DNA of 32,572 bases. Origin: CAZAEB01 sp964484095 (GTDB taxonomy: Bacteria; Patescibacteriota; Microgenomatia; UBA12405; BS750m-G30). This document shows, piece by piece, positions 9,622-18,119 of the stretch. Made by a program: the position numbers and the translations under genes. The stretch covers positions 1 to 32,572 of the forward strand of contig CAZAEB010000003.1 in assembly GCA_964484095.1 (NCBI GenBank), written 5' to 3'. Position 1 is the first letter of the stretch; the number at the start of each line of letters is the position of its first letter. The notes under the pieces are model-generated. The model was not told where the DNA came from, searched no databases, and was given only the letters and a program-made list of their open reading frames with translations.

Positions 9622-9670
9622 GTTTAAAAAGTCCCGACCTGCCCCGACATAAGCCGAGACAAGATCGGGA
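9622..9670 (-). terminator. intrinsic terminator-like hairpin after the DUF362 gene
   Basis: Arms 9665-9670 (TCGGGA) and 9632-9637 (TCCCGA) close a long stem. Read as minus-strand RNA, it forms about 17 pairs with a UUAU loop and one bulge, and four or more pairs are G-U wobbles. On the opposite strand those positions become A-C mismatches. The hairpin is followed by C and five U residues (9626-9630), so it has the form of a Rho-independent terminator acting on minus-strand transcripts. It ends only a few bases before the ATG at 9617, so it could also act as an attenuator or start-site structure. Confidence 0.7.
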
Positions 9671-9694
9671 TAAACTATCGTAACAGAAAAACTA

Positions 9695-10765
9695 CTAATA
9701 TAAAAACCCATAATCTGACAAAAGTTTTCCCCAATCCGAATCTAAATATTTCCCAATCCTCTTTCTGCCTACAAAATTATACCAATAAACATCATGATAA
9801 AGTCTTGAGGCTAAATAAGACCAGGGGGTAATAAAAGTGTGCAAAATAAGCTTTTCAAACCACCAAGGAAGTTTTTTGTAAATCAGCTTTTGACCCCTTG
9901 AAGCAAAGGTGTCACCCTGAATCAGTTTAAAATTAGGTAAAGAAGATATCCCCTCTATGCTTATCTTTTTAGGATCATTTTCTCCCAGTCCTAATTTTTT
10001 TCCAAGTTTTAAATATTTCATTTTTTGGGGGTTAAAGCCAATTATCTTACTGGCAATCGAATCTAAAGCCACCTCGTCATCACTTGCCAAAACCAGCCCT
10101 GCTTCCTTCCACTCCATTGCCCGTGGACCAGAACCATAACCAACCACCGAACCATCCATCAAACCTAAAATATGAGGATGAAGTTCTTTTTGAATCGAAA
10201 GCAGATCGATAATCACCTCATCAATAAACCGATGTGCCCAATGACGCTTAGTATTTAACATGCCAAAATAATTTTTAATTGACCCGGTAGTTTTGGTAAA
10301 CACATGAGTTTTTAAGGTACACAAGCTGATCAAAGGTTTTTGGAAAATAATTTCTGGAAAATGTACTCCTTCGGGAAATATTTTATCCAAAGCAATCATT
10401 TTTGCTTTTGGCCGATATAAACAGTACTTTTCATCAGTAAGATAATGAATCTTAACTCCATACTTTTTACAAACCTTATCCCAACAATGAACTTGAGCCC
10501 CTTTATAAACGTCAGTAACCACTGTTCTGTTTTCTACGGGAATAATATCTTTAGCTGAAAAACCAAAATCTAAAAGTCCTTTTATCACTCCCTCCAACTG
10601 CCAGGGAGGTGAAGAACAAGCCGGATAAAACTTTGACCAGGAAAGATTTAATTTGATAACAACCGGTTGGCTCTTAACTTTAGAAAAGGATTTTCTTACA
10701 ATAGAAGCATTAATATCAACAATGTTTTTGGGAGTAACTCTTTTAACAATGACTTTTGATTTCAT
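9695..10765 (-). CDS. DUF362 domain protein
   Basis: 356-aa soluble protein of the DUF362 family (PF04015). Supporting stretches are PVVIKLNLSWSKFYP (about 34-48), the central LCTLKTHVFTKTTGSIKNYFG (about 148-168, typical SLKNMFG-like core) and LMDGSVVGYGSGP (about 203-215), followed by LASDDEVALDSIASKIIG. Some family members carry 4Fe-4S ferredoxin domains; no CxxCxxC cluster motif is present here. The biochemical function of the family is not established. The gene follows a 112-bp gap containing a GT-C remnant on the other strand, and its ATG overlaps that remnant's ATG in a shared CATG. A hairpin terminator follows its stop. Confidence 0.8.
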   Translation of the reverse strand: MKSKVIVKRVTPKNIVDINASIVRKSFSKVKSQPVVIKLNLSWSKFYPACSSPPWQLEGVIKGLLDFGFSAKDIIPVENRTVVTDVYKGAQVHCWDKVCKKYGVKIHYLTDEKYCLYRPKAKMIALDKIFPEGVHFPEIIFQKPLISLCTLKTHVFTKTTGSIKNYFGMLNTKRHWAHRFIDEVIIDLLSIQKELHPHILGLMDGSVVGYGSGPRAMEWKEAGLVLASDDEVALDSIASKIIGFNPQKMKYLKLGKKLGLGENDPKKISIEGISSLPNFKLIQGDTFASRGQKLIYKKLPWWFEKLILHTFITPWSYLASRLYHDVYWYNFVGRKRIGKYLDSDWGKLLSDYGFLY

Positions 10766-10898
10766 GAAAAAATATTTTTATAGTCTTTTTTTAATCCTAA
10801 TCATTATTCTATCAACGTTTCCGAGAATTTGGAATATAGAAACAAATCCCCGGAGAAAAAACATTTTAGTTGTAGAACTATTCCTTAACCGTGGGTAA
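10764..10898 (+). pseudogene. N-terminal remnant of a GT-C (GT39-like) gene
   Basis: A 44-codon reading frame fills a gap otherwise free of genes. It starts MKKYFYSLFLILIIILST, then FPRIWNIETNP. This has the form of the first membrane helix plus the 'R-x-W-N-x-x-x-N-P' loop that precedes the catalytic Asp-Glu in GT39-type enzymes. After 'NP' the reading turns to unrelated residues and stops inside the 3' end of the neighbouring minus-strand GT-C gene. No downstream continuation was found in any frame. A decayed or deleted glycosyltransferase gene is the best reading; a short expressed membrane peptide or chance resemblance is possible. Confidence 0.5.
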
Positions 10899-12401
10899 AA
10901 AAACCACTGTTACTTTTTTATTCCCAGAAGACGAGTAGTAGTTTCTCACTTCCTGATTTTTCTTTATTTGAAGAATACTATCCAGATAATAATCATTTTC
11001 TGGATGGGCTATAATAAAACAAGTACTCCCCTCTATAATTTCGCTAAGCTGTTTATCATTTTTAATAAAAACAGATCTTTTAGACAAGCCATAAGATTCA
11101 AGGGCTGGCTTAAGGAGAGGCTCTGGAGTTTGATATAAAATTACCACTTGTTGATCGGCAGGACACGAACTGAAAGCTTTAATTATCAAAGCCTCTTGAG
11201 TCAAATCCATTTTTTGCGGTGTTTCCCAATAAAAACGATAAAGATTGAGAGTGAGGACAGAAATCATAACCAAACAAACAACTAACCAAGAGGCCTTGGA
11301 GGAAAAATAACTACATAACTTATCGGAAACATAACCCAGTCCAATCCCTCCCACAAGAGCCAAAACAGGCAGTAAAAAATAAAGTCGACTAATGGCCACG
11401 TAAGGATATTGAGAAAGCCCACCAACCATAAATAACAAACAAATAAGAGTGAATAGAATAAAGCGATATTTTTTCCAAGCGAAAATCGAAACAATCAGGC
11501 CAATTACCACAAATAGTCCAAAGAGAGGGTCCAAAAGAGATCCAGAAACAAAGTGAGATACCCGATCATTTTGAAAAAAAGCAAAAAAAGAAGCCCAGGT
11601 ATTTTTCCAAAAAGCGTTCATTACTGCTTCTCTTGGGATTTCTCCAGAAGCAAGCAAAGAACGCTTTAAAATAGGTTCTAATAAAACCTTTTGATTAACC
11701 CAAAAATAAGGAACAGATGTTGCTAAAAACCCAGCTAAAAAAATAAAACCTTGTCTTACTTTCTTTATCCAATCCTGGGATAAAACTAAATATAAAAAAA
11801 TTAAGAAAAGACTAATCCTAGAAAAATAGTTTGTATAAAAGCACAGACCAGAAAAAATTCCTGAAGCAAAAAGAAAAAAGTTTTTTTGTTTCAATCCCAA
11901 CATAAACATATAAAGAGATAAAAAAAGAGGGAAAAAAGCATGAATGTTCCAATAACCTATATGAGTAAACGCCCAAAGATAGTGAGAAAAGGCGAAAAAA
12001 AATAGAGAAAACACCGCTACTTTTTTTCCTAACAACTCTTTAATAAAAAAATAAAAAAAGACAAAAGCTAAAATCACTATCAAGATAGAGCTTATTATCC
12101 AGCCCCGATGGTCAACCCCGAACAGCTTCATTATAAAAGCTTGATAAACAGAAGTGGCCACTGAGACAAAATCATATACTCCTTTTTGGTCTAATATACT
12201 AATAAACCCTGACTGACGAAAAAAAGAAAGTTTACTTTCGCCTAAAACAATCGATTTTGCAAAATTAAAGAACGCATATTCATCACCAATCGCCGAGTAA
12301 TACCAAGAATTAACATCAAAAATAATTAAAAAAAAGAAAAATAAAGAAACTATTCCTAAAAAAACAAAATCAAAACTTTTACTCTTTATCTTAAACTTCA
12401 C
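10878..12401 (-). CDS. GT-C family glycosyltransferase (GT39-like)
   Basis: Multi-pass membrane protein of 507 aa with roughly ten or more helices and the early acidic pair D40-E41 (in SAIGDEYAFF) after the first helix, the position of the catalytic residues in GT-C enzymes using lipid-phosphate sugar donors. Only the general GT39/PMT-like architecture is recognisable; donor and acceptor are unknown. The start is a GTG at 12401 that overlaps the upstream TGA (GTGA), with an AGGGG Shine-Dalgarno 8 nt before it, so it is translationally coupled to the preceding GT-C gene. It is the last gene of the pilN-to-glycosyltransferase run. Its C-terminus lacks the 'FSGELGF...' signature shared by the two genes before it, so it is the more divergent member. 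Confidence 0.78.
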   Translation of the reverse strand: MKFKIKSKSFDFVFLGIVSLFFFFLIIFDVNSWYYSAIGDEYAFFNFAKSIVLGESKLSFFRQSGFISILDQKGVYDFVSVATSVYQAFIMKLFGVDHRGWIISSILIVILAFVFFYFFIKELLGKKVAVFSLFFFAFSHYLWAFTHIGYWNIHAFFPLFLSLYMFMLGLKQKNFFLFASGIFSGLCFYTNYFSRISLFLIFLYLVLSQDWIKKVRQGFIFLAGFLATSVPYFWVNQKVLLEPILKRSLLASGEIPREAVMNAFWKNTWASFFAFFQNDRVSHFVSGSLLDPLFGLFVVIGLIVSIFAWKKYRFILFTLICLLFMVGGLSQYPYVAISRLYFLLPVLALVGGIGLGYVSDKLCSYFSSKASWLVVCLVMISVLTLNLYRFYWETPQKMDLTQEALIIKAFSSCPADQQVVILYQTPEPLLKPALESYGLSKRSVFIKNDKQLSEIIEGSTCFIIAHPENDYYLDSILQIKKNQEVRNYYSSSGNKKVTVVFLPTVKE

Positions 12402-14158
12402 TTTTCTTGCCCCTTGAAAATTATCACTCTGGGGTGGTCATAAACAGTAAAACTTTCATCAGCAGACTGGTCGTTTATCTCAAACTCCCAGTCGCCTATT
12501 TTAATTCCTGGATATAAGGAAAAATCAGCTACTTTTTCAAAGCCTAATTCTCCCGAAAAAAGATCCTGATAATATTTAACTGTTTCGGGGTAGCACTTTT
12601 TATGCTTGGAACAATCGACCAACTTCATCAACGGCACGTATAGTCTGTTACTGGAAAGAATGATATAGTCAGCCCTTTTTAAATTACTTTCCACTTTCTC
12701 CCATTTAGAAATTGACTGGTCGGGTTCATACATCGGCATCTCTAAAAAGAGATATTTTTCTGACCCCACCAGTGGAAGCCTATCATCCCAATGCTCAACA
12801 GCAATCACTGACCCGGAAGGAATGTTTTTGTTAATCCAATTTGTTGCCGCTACTCTAGAGTGAGGTCGAGAATAAATAGAGATAAAGGAAAATGTCCAAA
12901 AAAGATGAACAAAAATAAAAAGAATAAAAAATAACGAATAACTTTTACCTACTTTTGATTTAATTTCCCTGAAAAACCAGGCCGATATTAAAACAAAAAA
13001 AGGATATAGGGGCAAACAATATCGCATAAATTTGATCGCAAACCCACCAACTATCAAAAAATATGTCAAGAAAAAAACGGATAAAATAATTTCTTTTGCC
13101 TCACTATCATAATTTCCCGGCTTTTTAATTCTTTTTACTAAACTCGCCAAATAAAAGAAAATGGCAAAAAGAGAAACCGTACCAAGTCCTAATCCTAACC
13201 CGTAAACAACCATGTTTTTGAGAGGATAAAAATAACTTGCTGTCCCAACGTACTGCAAAGTATAGGGAAAGATATAGGCATCTTTGGTCATTTCCTGCTG
13301 ATTTTTAATCTGTCTCCAGAAATTAGGAAAATCGATAACTGCATAAGGTTCAATGATTATAAAAACTAAAACCGCAACAAGAAAAATCAACCCACCGTAG
13401 ACAAACAGCCTTTTACTAATTTGTAAAATCGCCTGCTTTCTTTTAACTTTTCCCAATAGCAAAAGCAGTTTCGGGATAATACCGGCTTTTCTCTCTCCCC
13501 ATAGTTTTATTCCTAATAGTAAAAAATCAGCAATTAAAGCCGTTCCTATCGCTGCTAACAAAACAGTCGCGCTAACTTTGGTCGCCAGCGCCAGACCAAA
13601 GGATGCTCCCACTTTTAAAGCAGTTTTTACTTTTGGATTCTCGTAAAAACCAATAAGAAACCACAAGGTGAGCCAGACAAAAAAATTAAGAGGAACATCA
13701 ACAGTATAAAAATGGGCTGATTGGAGAGGAAAAACACAAGAAGCATATAAAAAGGCGGCTAGAAGGGCAACTTTTTTAGAAAAAATCTTTTTACCAATTT
13801 TGAAAATTAAAACAACCACCCCAAGATCAAATAATACAGAAATCATTCTTCCTACTATTGGCAAATACTGATAGGTTGTCCATTTCTCTCCCCCAAACAA
13901 AGAAGCGATAGTGGAAGTAAACTTTAATAAATATATCGGTAGGCTGCCATAAGCAAAAAAGTTTGGATTAAATGAACTTTGCGAAGTAAAAAAAGTTTGC
14001 CAATTAGACAAAGAGGGCAAAAAGATCTTCTCTGTTACCATAACAATCATCCGCTCGTCAGGGTGAAGATTGTAACCCTGATCCCAGGAAAGCCCAAAAA
14101 CTCTAAAAAGAAGGCCAAATATTAAAATTAATAATAAAATAAGTCGGTCCTTTTTCAT
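12398..14158 (-). CDS. GT39-like membrane glycosyltransferase
   Basis: 586-aa polytopic enzyme with an N-terminal helix followed by NLHPDERM (H32-P-D-E35), the HPDE motif typical of a GT39-like group. The Asp is expected to deprotonate the acceptor for transfer from a polyprenyl-phosphate sugar on the outer membrane face. About 11-13 hydrophobic segments precede a soluble C-terminal domain, which contains LFSGELGFEKVADF and ends in ESFTVYDHPRVIIFKG. Its start overlaps the previous stop by ATGA. It is clearly a paralogue of the preceding gene (14155-15777), sharing the same motif order and C-terminal signature. Substrates cannot be inferred from sequence. Confidence 0.85.
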   Translation of the reverse strand: MKKDRLILLLILIFGLLFRVFGLSWDQGYNLHPDERMIVMVTEKIFLPSLSNWQTFFTSQSSFNPNFFAYGSLPIYLLKFTSTIASLFGGEKWTTYQYLPIVGRMISVLFDLGVVVLIFKIGKKIFSKKVALLAAFLYASCVFPLQSAHFYTVDVPLNFFVWLTLWFLIGFYENPKVKTALKVGASFGLALATKVSATVLLAAIGTALIADFLLLGIKLWGERKAGIIPKLLLLLGKVKRKQAILQISKRLFVYGGLIFLVAVLVFIIIEPYAVIDFPNFWRQIKNQQEMTKDAYIFPYTLQYVGTASYFYPLKNMVVYGLGLGLGTVSLFAIFFYLASLVKRIKKPGNYDSEAKEIILSVFFLTYFLIVGGFAIKFMRYCLPLYPFFVLISAWFFREIKSKVGKSYSLFFILFIFVHLFWTFSFISIYSRPHSRVAATNWINKNIPSGSVIAVEHWDDRLPLVGSEKYLFLEMPMYEPDQSISKWEKVESNLKRADYIILSSNRLYVPLMKLVDCSKHKKCYPETVKYYQDLFSGELGFEKVADFSLYPGIKIGDWEFEINDQSADESFTVYDHPRVIIFKGQEK

Positions 14159-15777
14159 ATCAGTTCTCTTTTATACAAACGAATAGTCGGTCGATCAAAA
14201 ACCGTCCAGGTTTCCTCGCTGGTCAAATCTGAACCAAGCAACAACTCCTCCCACAAACTAAATGTCCTAAACTCTTTTTCACCAATAAATCCTAACTCTC
14301 CGGAAAACAGTTTTTGATAATAATCTCTTGTTTGTGGATACTTTTTATTGTTTTTAGAAAGATTGGCAAAAACTCGCCTAGAAGGGATAAGAATGTAGTC
14401 TGCTTTTGAAACAAGCTCGTCCAGTTCTTCTTTATTTTCTAAACTATCTTCAAGCGAATAGAAGTCAAAGTTAGTCACTTTAAAACTACTTCTGTTTTCC
14501 ACCGGTAAATCAATAATATTACCTCCTTCTGATAAAATAACCGACCCTGCTGGAAGTTTTTCATTCATCCAATCAGTCGCAAATAAACGAACATCAGTTT
14601 TGTACACCTTTAGAAAAATCAGACCAGGAAAAAGGACTGCTAACAAAAAATATGTTTTCACTTTCTTTCTCTCTATTAAACTCACAAACCAGGCCGCCAA
14701 CAAAACAAAAAAAGGTAAAATCGGAATCATGAATCGAACCCACTTAGCATACAAAAAACCATTAAACATAAACCAAAATACTGGACCAATCAAAACAATA
14801 ACCAGTCCTTTTTTGAGCCTCATCCTTCTGAAAAGTAGTCGTCCTACACCAGTAATCAGGCCTGCTAGAAAAAGAAGAAACATTGGCAAGCCCAATACCC
14901 AAGGAAATATTTTTGTCAACTGAAAAATAACTGGCCCAGTATTGGTAAACTGGCGAGTATAAAAAACTACCGCTTCGCCAACAGCAACCCTAGATTCGTA
15001 AACAACCGTAGTTAACGCCTCCTGCCAGCGAATAAAATAAAACGGACAAAACAAAGCAAAAAATAAACCGGTGATAAGAAAAAGAAACAAAGAATTTCTT
15101 GCCCCAATAAGTTTTTTTTCACTATTGGCAACATTAATCACCACTGTTACTAATAGTAAGGGGAAAATATAAACAATAGCGCTCATTTTAGTAGCCAAAC
15201 CAATCCCCCCAAGAAAACCAACCATTAAAAAGTGCTTATTTTCAGCTTCTTTTCTAAATATTTTTAGACAAAAATAGGCCAAAGCGATAAAAACAAAGGC
15301 CAGTATTGATTCGGTAGTTCCAAAATGAGCCGATTGGATAAGTCCTGGAGTTAAGGCCAAGAGAGCAGGATAAATATATCTTTGCTTTTTGTCAGGAAAC
15401 AAAACCGTTGCCAGTCGATAGCCAATCACTACAGTTGCCAAAGAAAAAACCGCTGACCAAAATCTTAAAAGATATACTGCCTCACTGAAAGCAACAACGG
15501 TAGTAAATCCGAGCTTAAAGCTATTTATCAAAATGCCGGTAAAATATGCCAAATACAAAGGAAATTGGCCATATGCAAAAAAGCGAGGATCAATGTCAGG
15601 AAAACTCATTTGCGAGACACTTCTGGCCATGTTGTTTTCGTCAGGATGAAAAAAAAGCCCCTCTCCCCAATCAAGATGGTAAAAACGAACTAGAAAAGCT
15701 ATTGCCAGCAAAATCCCCCAGCGATAGTCAGCAAATATTCTTCGAATAGAAAAGAAAGAAAAAGACCTAAATAACAT
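14155..15777 (-). CDS. GT39-like membrane glycosyltransferase (paralogue)
   Basis: 540-aa membrane protein of the same type as its downstream neighbour: first helix, LVRFYHLDWGEG, then FFHPDENN with H44-P-D46-E47, about a dozen membrane helices, and a soluble C-terminal part containing YYQKLFSGELGF and TWTVFDRPTIRLYKR. The start overlaps the ubiA-like 3' end by 11 bp and has no Shine-Dalgarno, so coupling to upstream translation is likely. It lies directly after a UbiA-type prenyltransferase that could make its lipid-linked sugar donor. A tandem duplication with the next gene is the simplest origin. Confidence 0.85.
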   Translation of the reverse strand: MLFRSFSFFSIRRIFADYRWGILLAIAFLVRFYHLDWGEGLFFHPDENNMARSVSQMSFPDIDPRFFAYGQFPLYLAYFTGILINSFKLGFTTVVAFSEAVYLLRFWSAVFSLATVVIGYRLATVLFPDKKQRYIYPALLALTPGLIQSAHFGTTESILAFVFIALAYFCLKIFRKEAENKHFLMVGFLGGIGLATKMSAIVYIFPLLLVTVVINVANSEKKLIGARNSLFLFLITGLFFALFCPFYFIRWQEALTTVVYESRVAVGEAVVFYTRQFTNTGPVIFQLTKIFPWVLGLPMFLLFLAGLITGVGRLLFRRMRLKKGLVIVLIGPVFWFMFNGFLYAKWVRFMIPILPFFVLLAAWFVSLIERKKVKTYFLLAVLFPGLIFLKVYKTDVRLFATDWMNEKLPAGSVILSEGGNIIDLPVENRSSFKVTNFDFYSLEDSLENKEELDELVSKADYILIPSRRVFANLSKNNKKYPQTRDYYQKLFSGELGFIGEKEFRTFSLWEELLLGSDLTSEETWTVFDRPTIRLYKRELI

Positions 15778-16687
15778 AAATAATAATGATTAGTATTGAT
15801 CCCCAAGAAATTATCGAAGAAGCAAGTGGAATATCAGAGGCAAGCAATTTCTCCGGTCGTTCACCCCCAGAATAACCATAGACCAGTTGGGCATAACGCA
15901 TAATCCCAAAAATTACCGGCAAAATAGTAATCATCAGCCACTTTCTTCCTATAATCATGTGGCCAATATCTGTCCCCATATACTCTGCCAGCTTTCCACC
16001 AAACTCCATATCAGAAAAATATGTGAATAAAGAATAGGAAATCAAGGTAGCAACAGCAAAAATCGAAGAGTAAAAGTCTAAAAGAGATTTTTGGTAACGT
16101 TCTAATACTGGTCTTGTTTCACTCCCCTTAGTAACCAACTCACTCCTTCTCTTTCCACTAGCAATAAACAAGGAAAGAAAAACTACCGTAAACATTAACC
16201 AAATAGGCAGATGGTAGCCGGTAGCAACCTCTCCCGCCAAGGTTCTAATGATAAACGAAAAAGAAATGCCAATAATATCCCAAAGGGCAAACTTTTTCAA
16301 TAAAAATGAGTAAAAAACATGCAGGACTATAAAAAACAAGCAGATTAGAAAAACACCCAAACTCTGAAAAGCGGCAATTACCAAACCGATGCCAACAAGA
16401 ACAAAAAAGATTCGGGATGCTAAAGCGACAGAAAGATCTCCTTTGGCAACCGGACGATTCTTTTTTAAAGGATGTTTTTTATCATAAGGAGCATCCACAA
16501 TATCATTTAAAGTATACGAGGCCGAAGAAAGCAGGCAAAGAGAAATAAACACCATTAAGGCCTTAGAGAAAAGATCTACTTCAAAAAACTGGCCAGTAAA
16601 TATAATTGAAGCAAAAACAGCTAGGTTTTTAACCCACTGACCAGGACGAAGCGTGCGAAATATTGCAATAATCATTTTTGAATTCAT
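15767..16687 (-). CDS. UbiA-type prenyltransferase, DPPR synthase-like
   Basis: 306-aa membrane prenyltransferase. The first metal-binding motif is N61-D62-x2-D65-x3-D69 followed by KHP and N-R78-P, and a later SGKRRSEL stretch is characteristic of the decaprenyl-phosphate 5-phosphoribosyltransferase branch (Rv3806c-like) of the UbiA superfamily. That branch joins phosphoribosyl pyrophosphate to polyprenyl phosphate, creating a lipid-linked pentose. About eight or nine membrane helices are visible. A TAAAAT hexamer at 16696-16701 (minus strand), 8 nt before the ATG, may be an internal promoter. Three GT-C genes follow directly. The alternative is a prenyltransferase with a different aromatic or sugar acceptor; the KRRxEL signature makes the DPPR branch more likely. 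Confidence 0.85.
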   Translation of the reverse strand: MNSKMIIAIFRTLRPGQWVKNLAVFASIIFTGQFFEVDLFSKALMVFISLCLLSSASYTLNDIVDAPYDKKHPLKKNRPVAKGDLSVALASRIFFVLVGIGLVIAAFQSLGVFLICLFFIVLHVFYSFLLKKFALWDIIGISFSFIIRTLAGEVATGYHLPIWLMFTVVFLSLFIASGKRRSELVTKGSETRPVLERYQKSLLDFYSSIFAVATLISYSLFTYFSDMEFGGKLAEYMGTDIGHMIIGRKWLMITILPVIFGIMRYAQLVYGYSGGERPEKLLASDIPLASSIISWGSILIIIIYVI

Positions 16688-16715
16688 CTAGAAAGATTTT
16701 AAATTAAACCACTCT

Positions 16716-18119
16716 TTAAAACAAGCGAAGAAGACCAGCGAATAAAAAGACAGAGCCAATAACAAATGCTGTCATGACCGGAAGCAAGATTCCTGTTTCG
16801 GGAACTCCGGAATCGGTTGCCGGCATAGTACTCCGAGAAAGATCTGTTGTCGGTGTTGGTGACAAAGTTGGAGTGTTAATCGGTGAAACCGACGGAGCAA
16901 CAGTTGTCGGGGTTGGCGTAGGCGTTGTTGTTTCTCCAGAAGGAGTAGCCGTAAAAGCAGGGTCATTCTCATCCCCAGCAGCTAGAACAACAAAATTTCT
17001 AACAAAAGATTTTTTCTCTCCTTGAGGAGTAGTATAATCAACCGTTAAGGTGTGACTCCCAAGCTCCAAATCCCCTGGCGGCGTCCACTGCCACTCTTCA
17101 CTATCTCCAATTTCCAAACTACTTTCATAGGCAACCGACGATTCGATAGTTATTTTCACCAATCCCAATTTCGGTCCCGTTCCAAATATCTCTGGCCGGA
17201 GAGTACTAACCGTTTCCCCATCGTTAGGACTGATAATTTCAAACTCTTTCTCTTTTTCATACAAAGATCCATTTGTGGCAAAATTACTGCCCCCTTCTTG
17301 TCCAGCATTGAAACCCAACTCGTTATCCTTAATAGAATCCTGATTAGTAAAATCACTATCTACTCCCAAAACAATATTTCTTACTGGACGATTATCCCTA
17401 GTAAAATTAACCACCAACGACCGCCCCATATTTCCTCCTTCAACAGAAATATTTTCTTTAACCTCTCCCTCTTGATAATTAGCAGGAGCAGAAAGACCGG
17501 CGTTGTAAGCAAAAGCTAAAGGTATTACCCAGATTCCCGATGAACTGGTCAGCGAGGATAGAGGAGCCATTCCGGGAATATCCAGATAAACTAAAATTCC
17601 TGAAACTGCTTCACCATTACTGTCAACAACCCTTCCAAAGGCCAACTTTGCCTCTGGAGGCTGTCCTGAATAGATGGCTGCGGTTTTTGCTGTCGATCTG
17701 TTTTCTGCCTCTCCCAAAAGATTATAACTCTTTCCCCCAGAAACCAGCTGGAACCGATATTCTGAACTTGGGTTTAATCCCTCAACTAAAACATAGTGAA
17801 GATAATAATTTTCTGAACTGCCAGAAACTCGATCGCGAACATCAAAAAAAATTCGCTCTTCACCATCAATAAATATTTTTATAAACCCTGTTGTTGCTGT
17901 TTGGGTTTCCCAGGAAACCGATAAAGAACGGTCAATAACATTGGTTACGTTGGCGCCTCTGGGAATAATTTGGGCGCTAGCACGAGAACCAAATATTCTT
18001 GTCTCGGAAATAAAATACAAAAGTGCTAAAGTTACCAAAAGAAAAAACAATCCCAATACTGTAGGAATTTTTCCCGTGCGAACTTTGCCTATAATAGCTG
18101 GTTTTTTTTTATTGGACAT
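16716..18119 (-). CDS. surface protein, FN3/Ig-like domains, VPETG-type C-terminal tail
   Basis: 467-aa exported protein. An N-terminal signal-anchor helix spans about residues 18-37. A fibronectin type III-like domain follows (about 52-145), then a carboxypeptidase-regulatory-like beta domain (about 160-240, with FGRVVDSNGEAVSGILVYL) and a bacterial Ig-like domain (about 293-376, starting ISPNDGETV). A Thr/Pro/Ser linker (about 388-425) leads to V439-P-E-T-G443 and a terminal hydrophobic helix ending RLF. The linker-plus-PxTG-plus-helix order resembles sortase or related C-terminal anchoring signals, although the basic tail is reduced to one Arg. It overlaps the preceding small gene by 11 bp within the pilN-like operon, so a pilus-associated or surface adhesin role is inferred. 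No sortase is present in the window. Confidence 0.75.
   Translation of the reverse strand: MSNKKKPAIIGKVRTGKIPTVLGLFFLLVTLALLYFISETRIFGSRASAQIIPRGANVTNVIDRSLSVSWETQTATTGFIKIFIDGEERIFFDVRDRVSGSSENYYLHYVLVEGLNPSSEYRFQLVSGGKSYNLLGEAENRSTAKTAAIYSGQPPEAKLAFGRVVDSNGEAVSGILVYLDIPGMAPLSSLTSSSGIWVIPLAFAYNAGLSAPANYQEGEVKENISVEGGNMGRSLVVNFTRDNRPVRNIVLGVDSDFTNQDSIKDNELGFNAGQEGGSNFATNGSLYEKEKEFEIISPNDGETVSTLRPEIFGTGPKLGLVKITIESSVAYESSLEIGDSEEWQWTPPGDLELGSHTLTVDYTTPQGEKKSFVRNFVVLAAGDENDPAFTATPSGETTTPTPTPTTVAPSVSPINTPTLSPTPTTDLSRSTMPATDSGVPETGILLPVMTAFVIGSVFLFAGLLRLF

Noticed and set aside
10653..10763. Upstream extension of the plus-strand GT-C remnant
   Set aside because: These codons lie antisense to the DUF362 N-terminus and show no similarity to a glycosyltransferase; only the part from 10764 resembles a GT-C N-terminus.
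16840..16960. Possible tandem DNA repeat
   Set aside because: The low complexity comes from a Thr/Pro/Ser-rich protein linker with imperfect units, not from a repeat array.
16774..17025. Plus-strand Gly/Val-rich reading frame
   Set aside because: It is the antisense of the Thr/Pro linker and C-terminal region of the surface protein and follows its codon periodicity; no promoter or homology.
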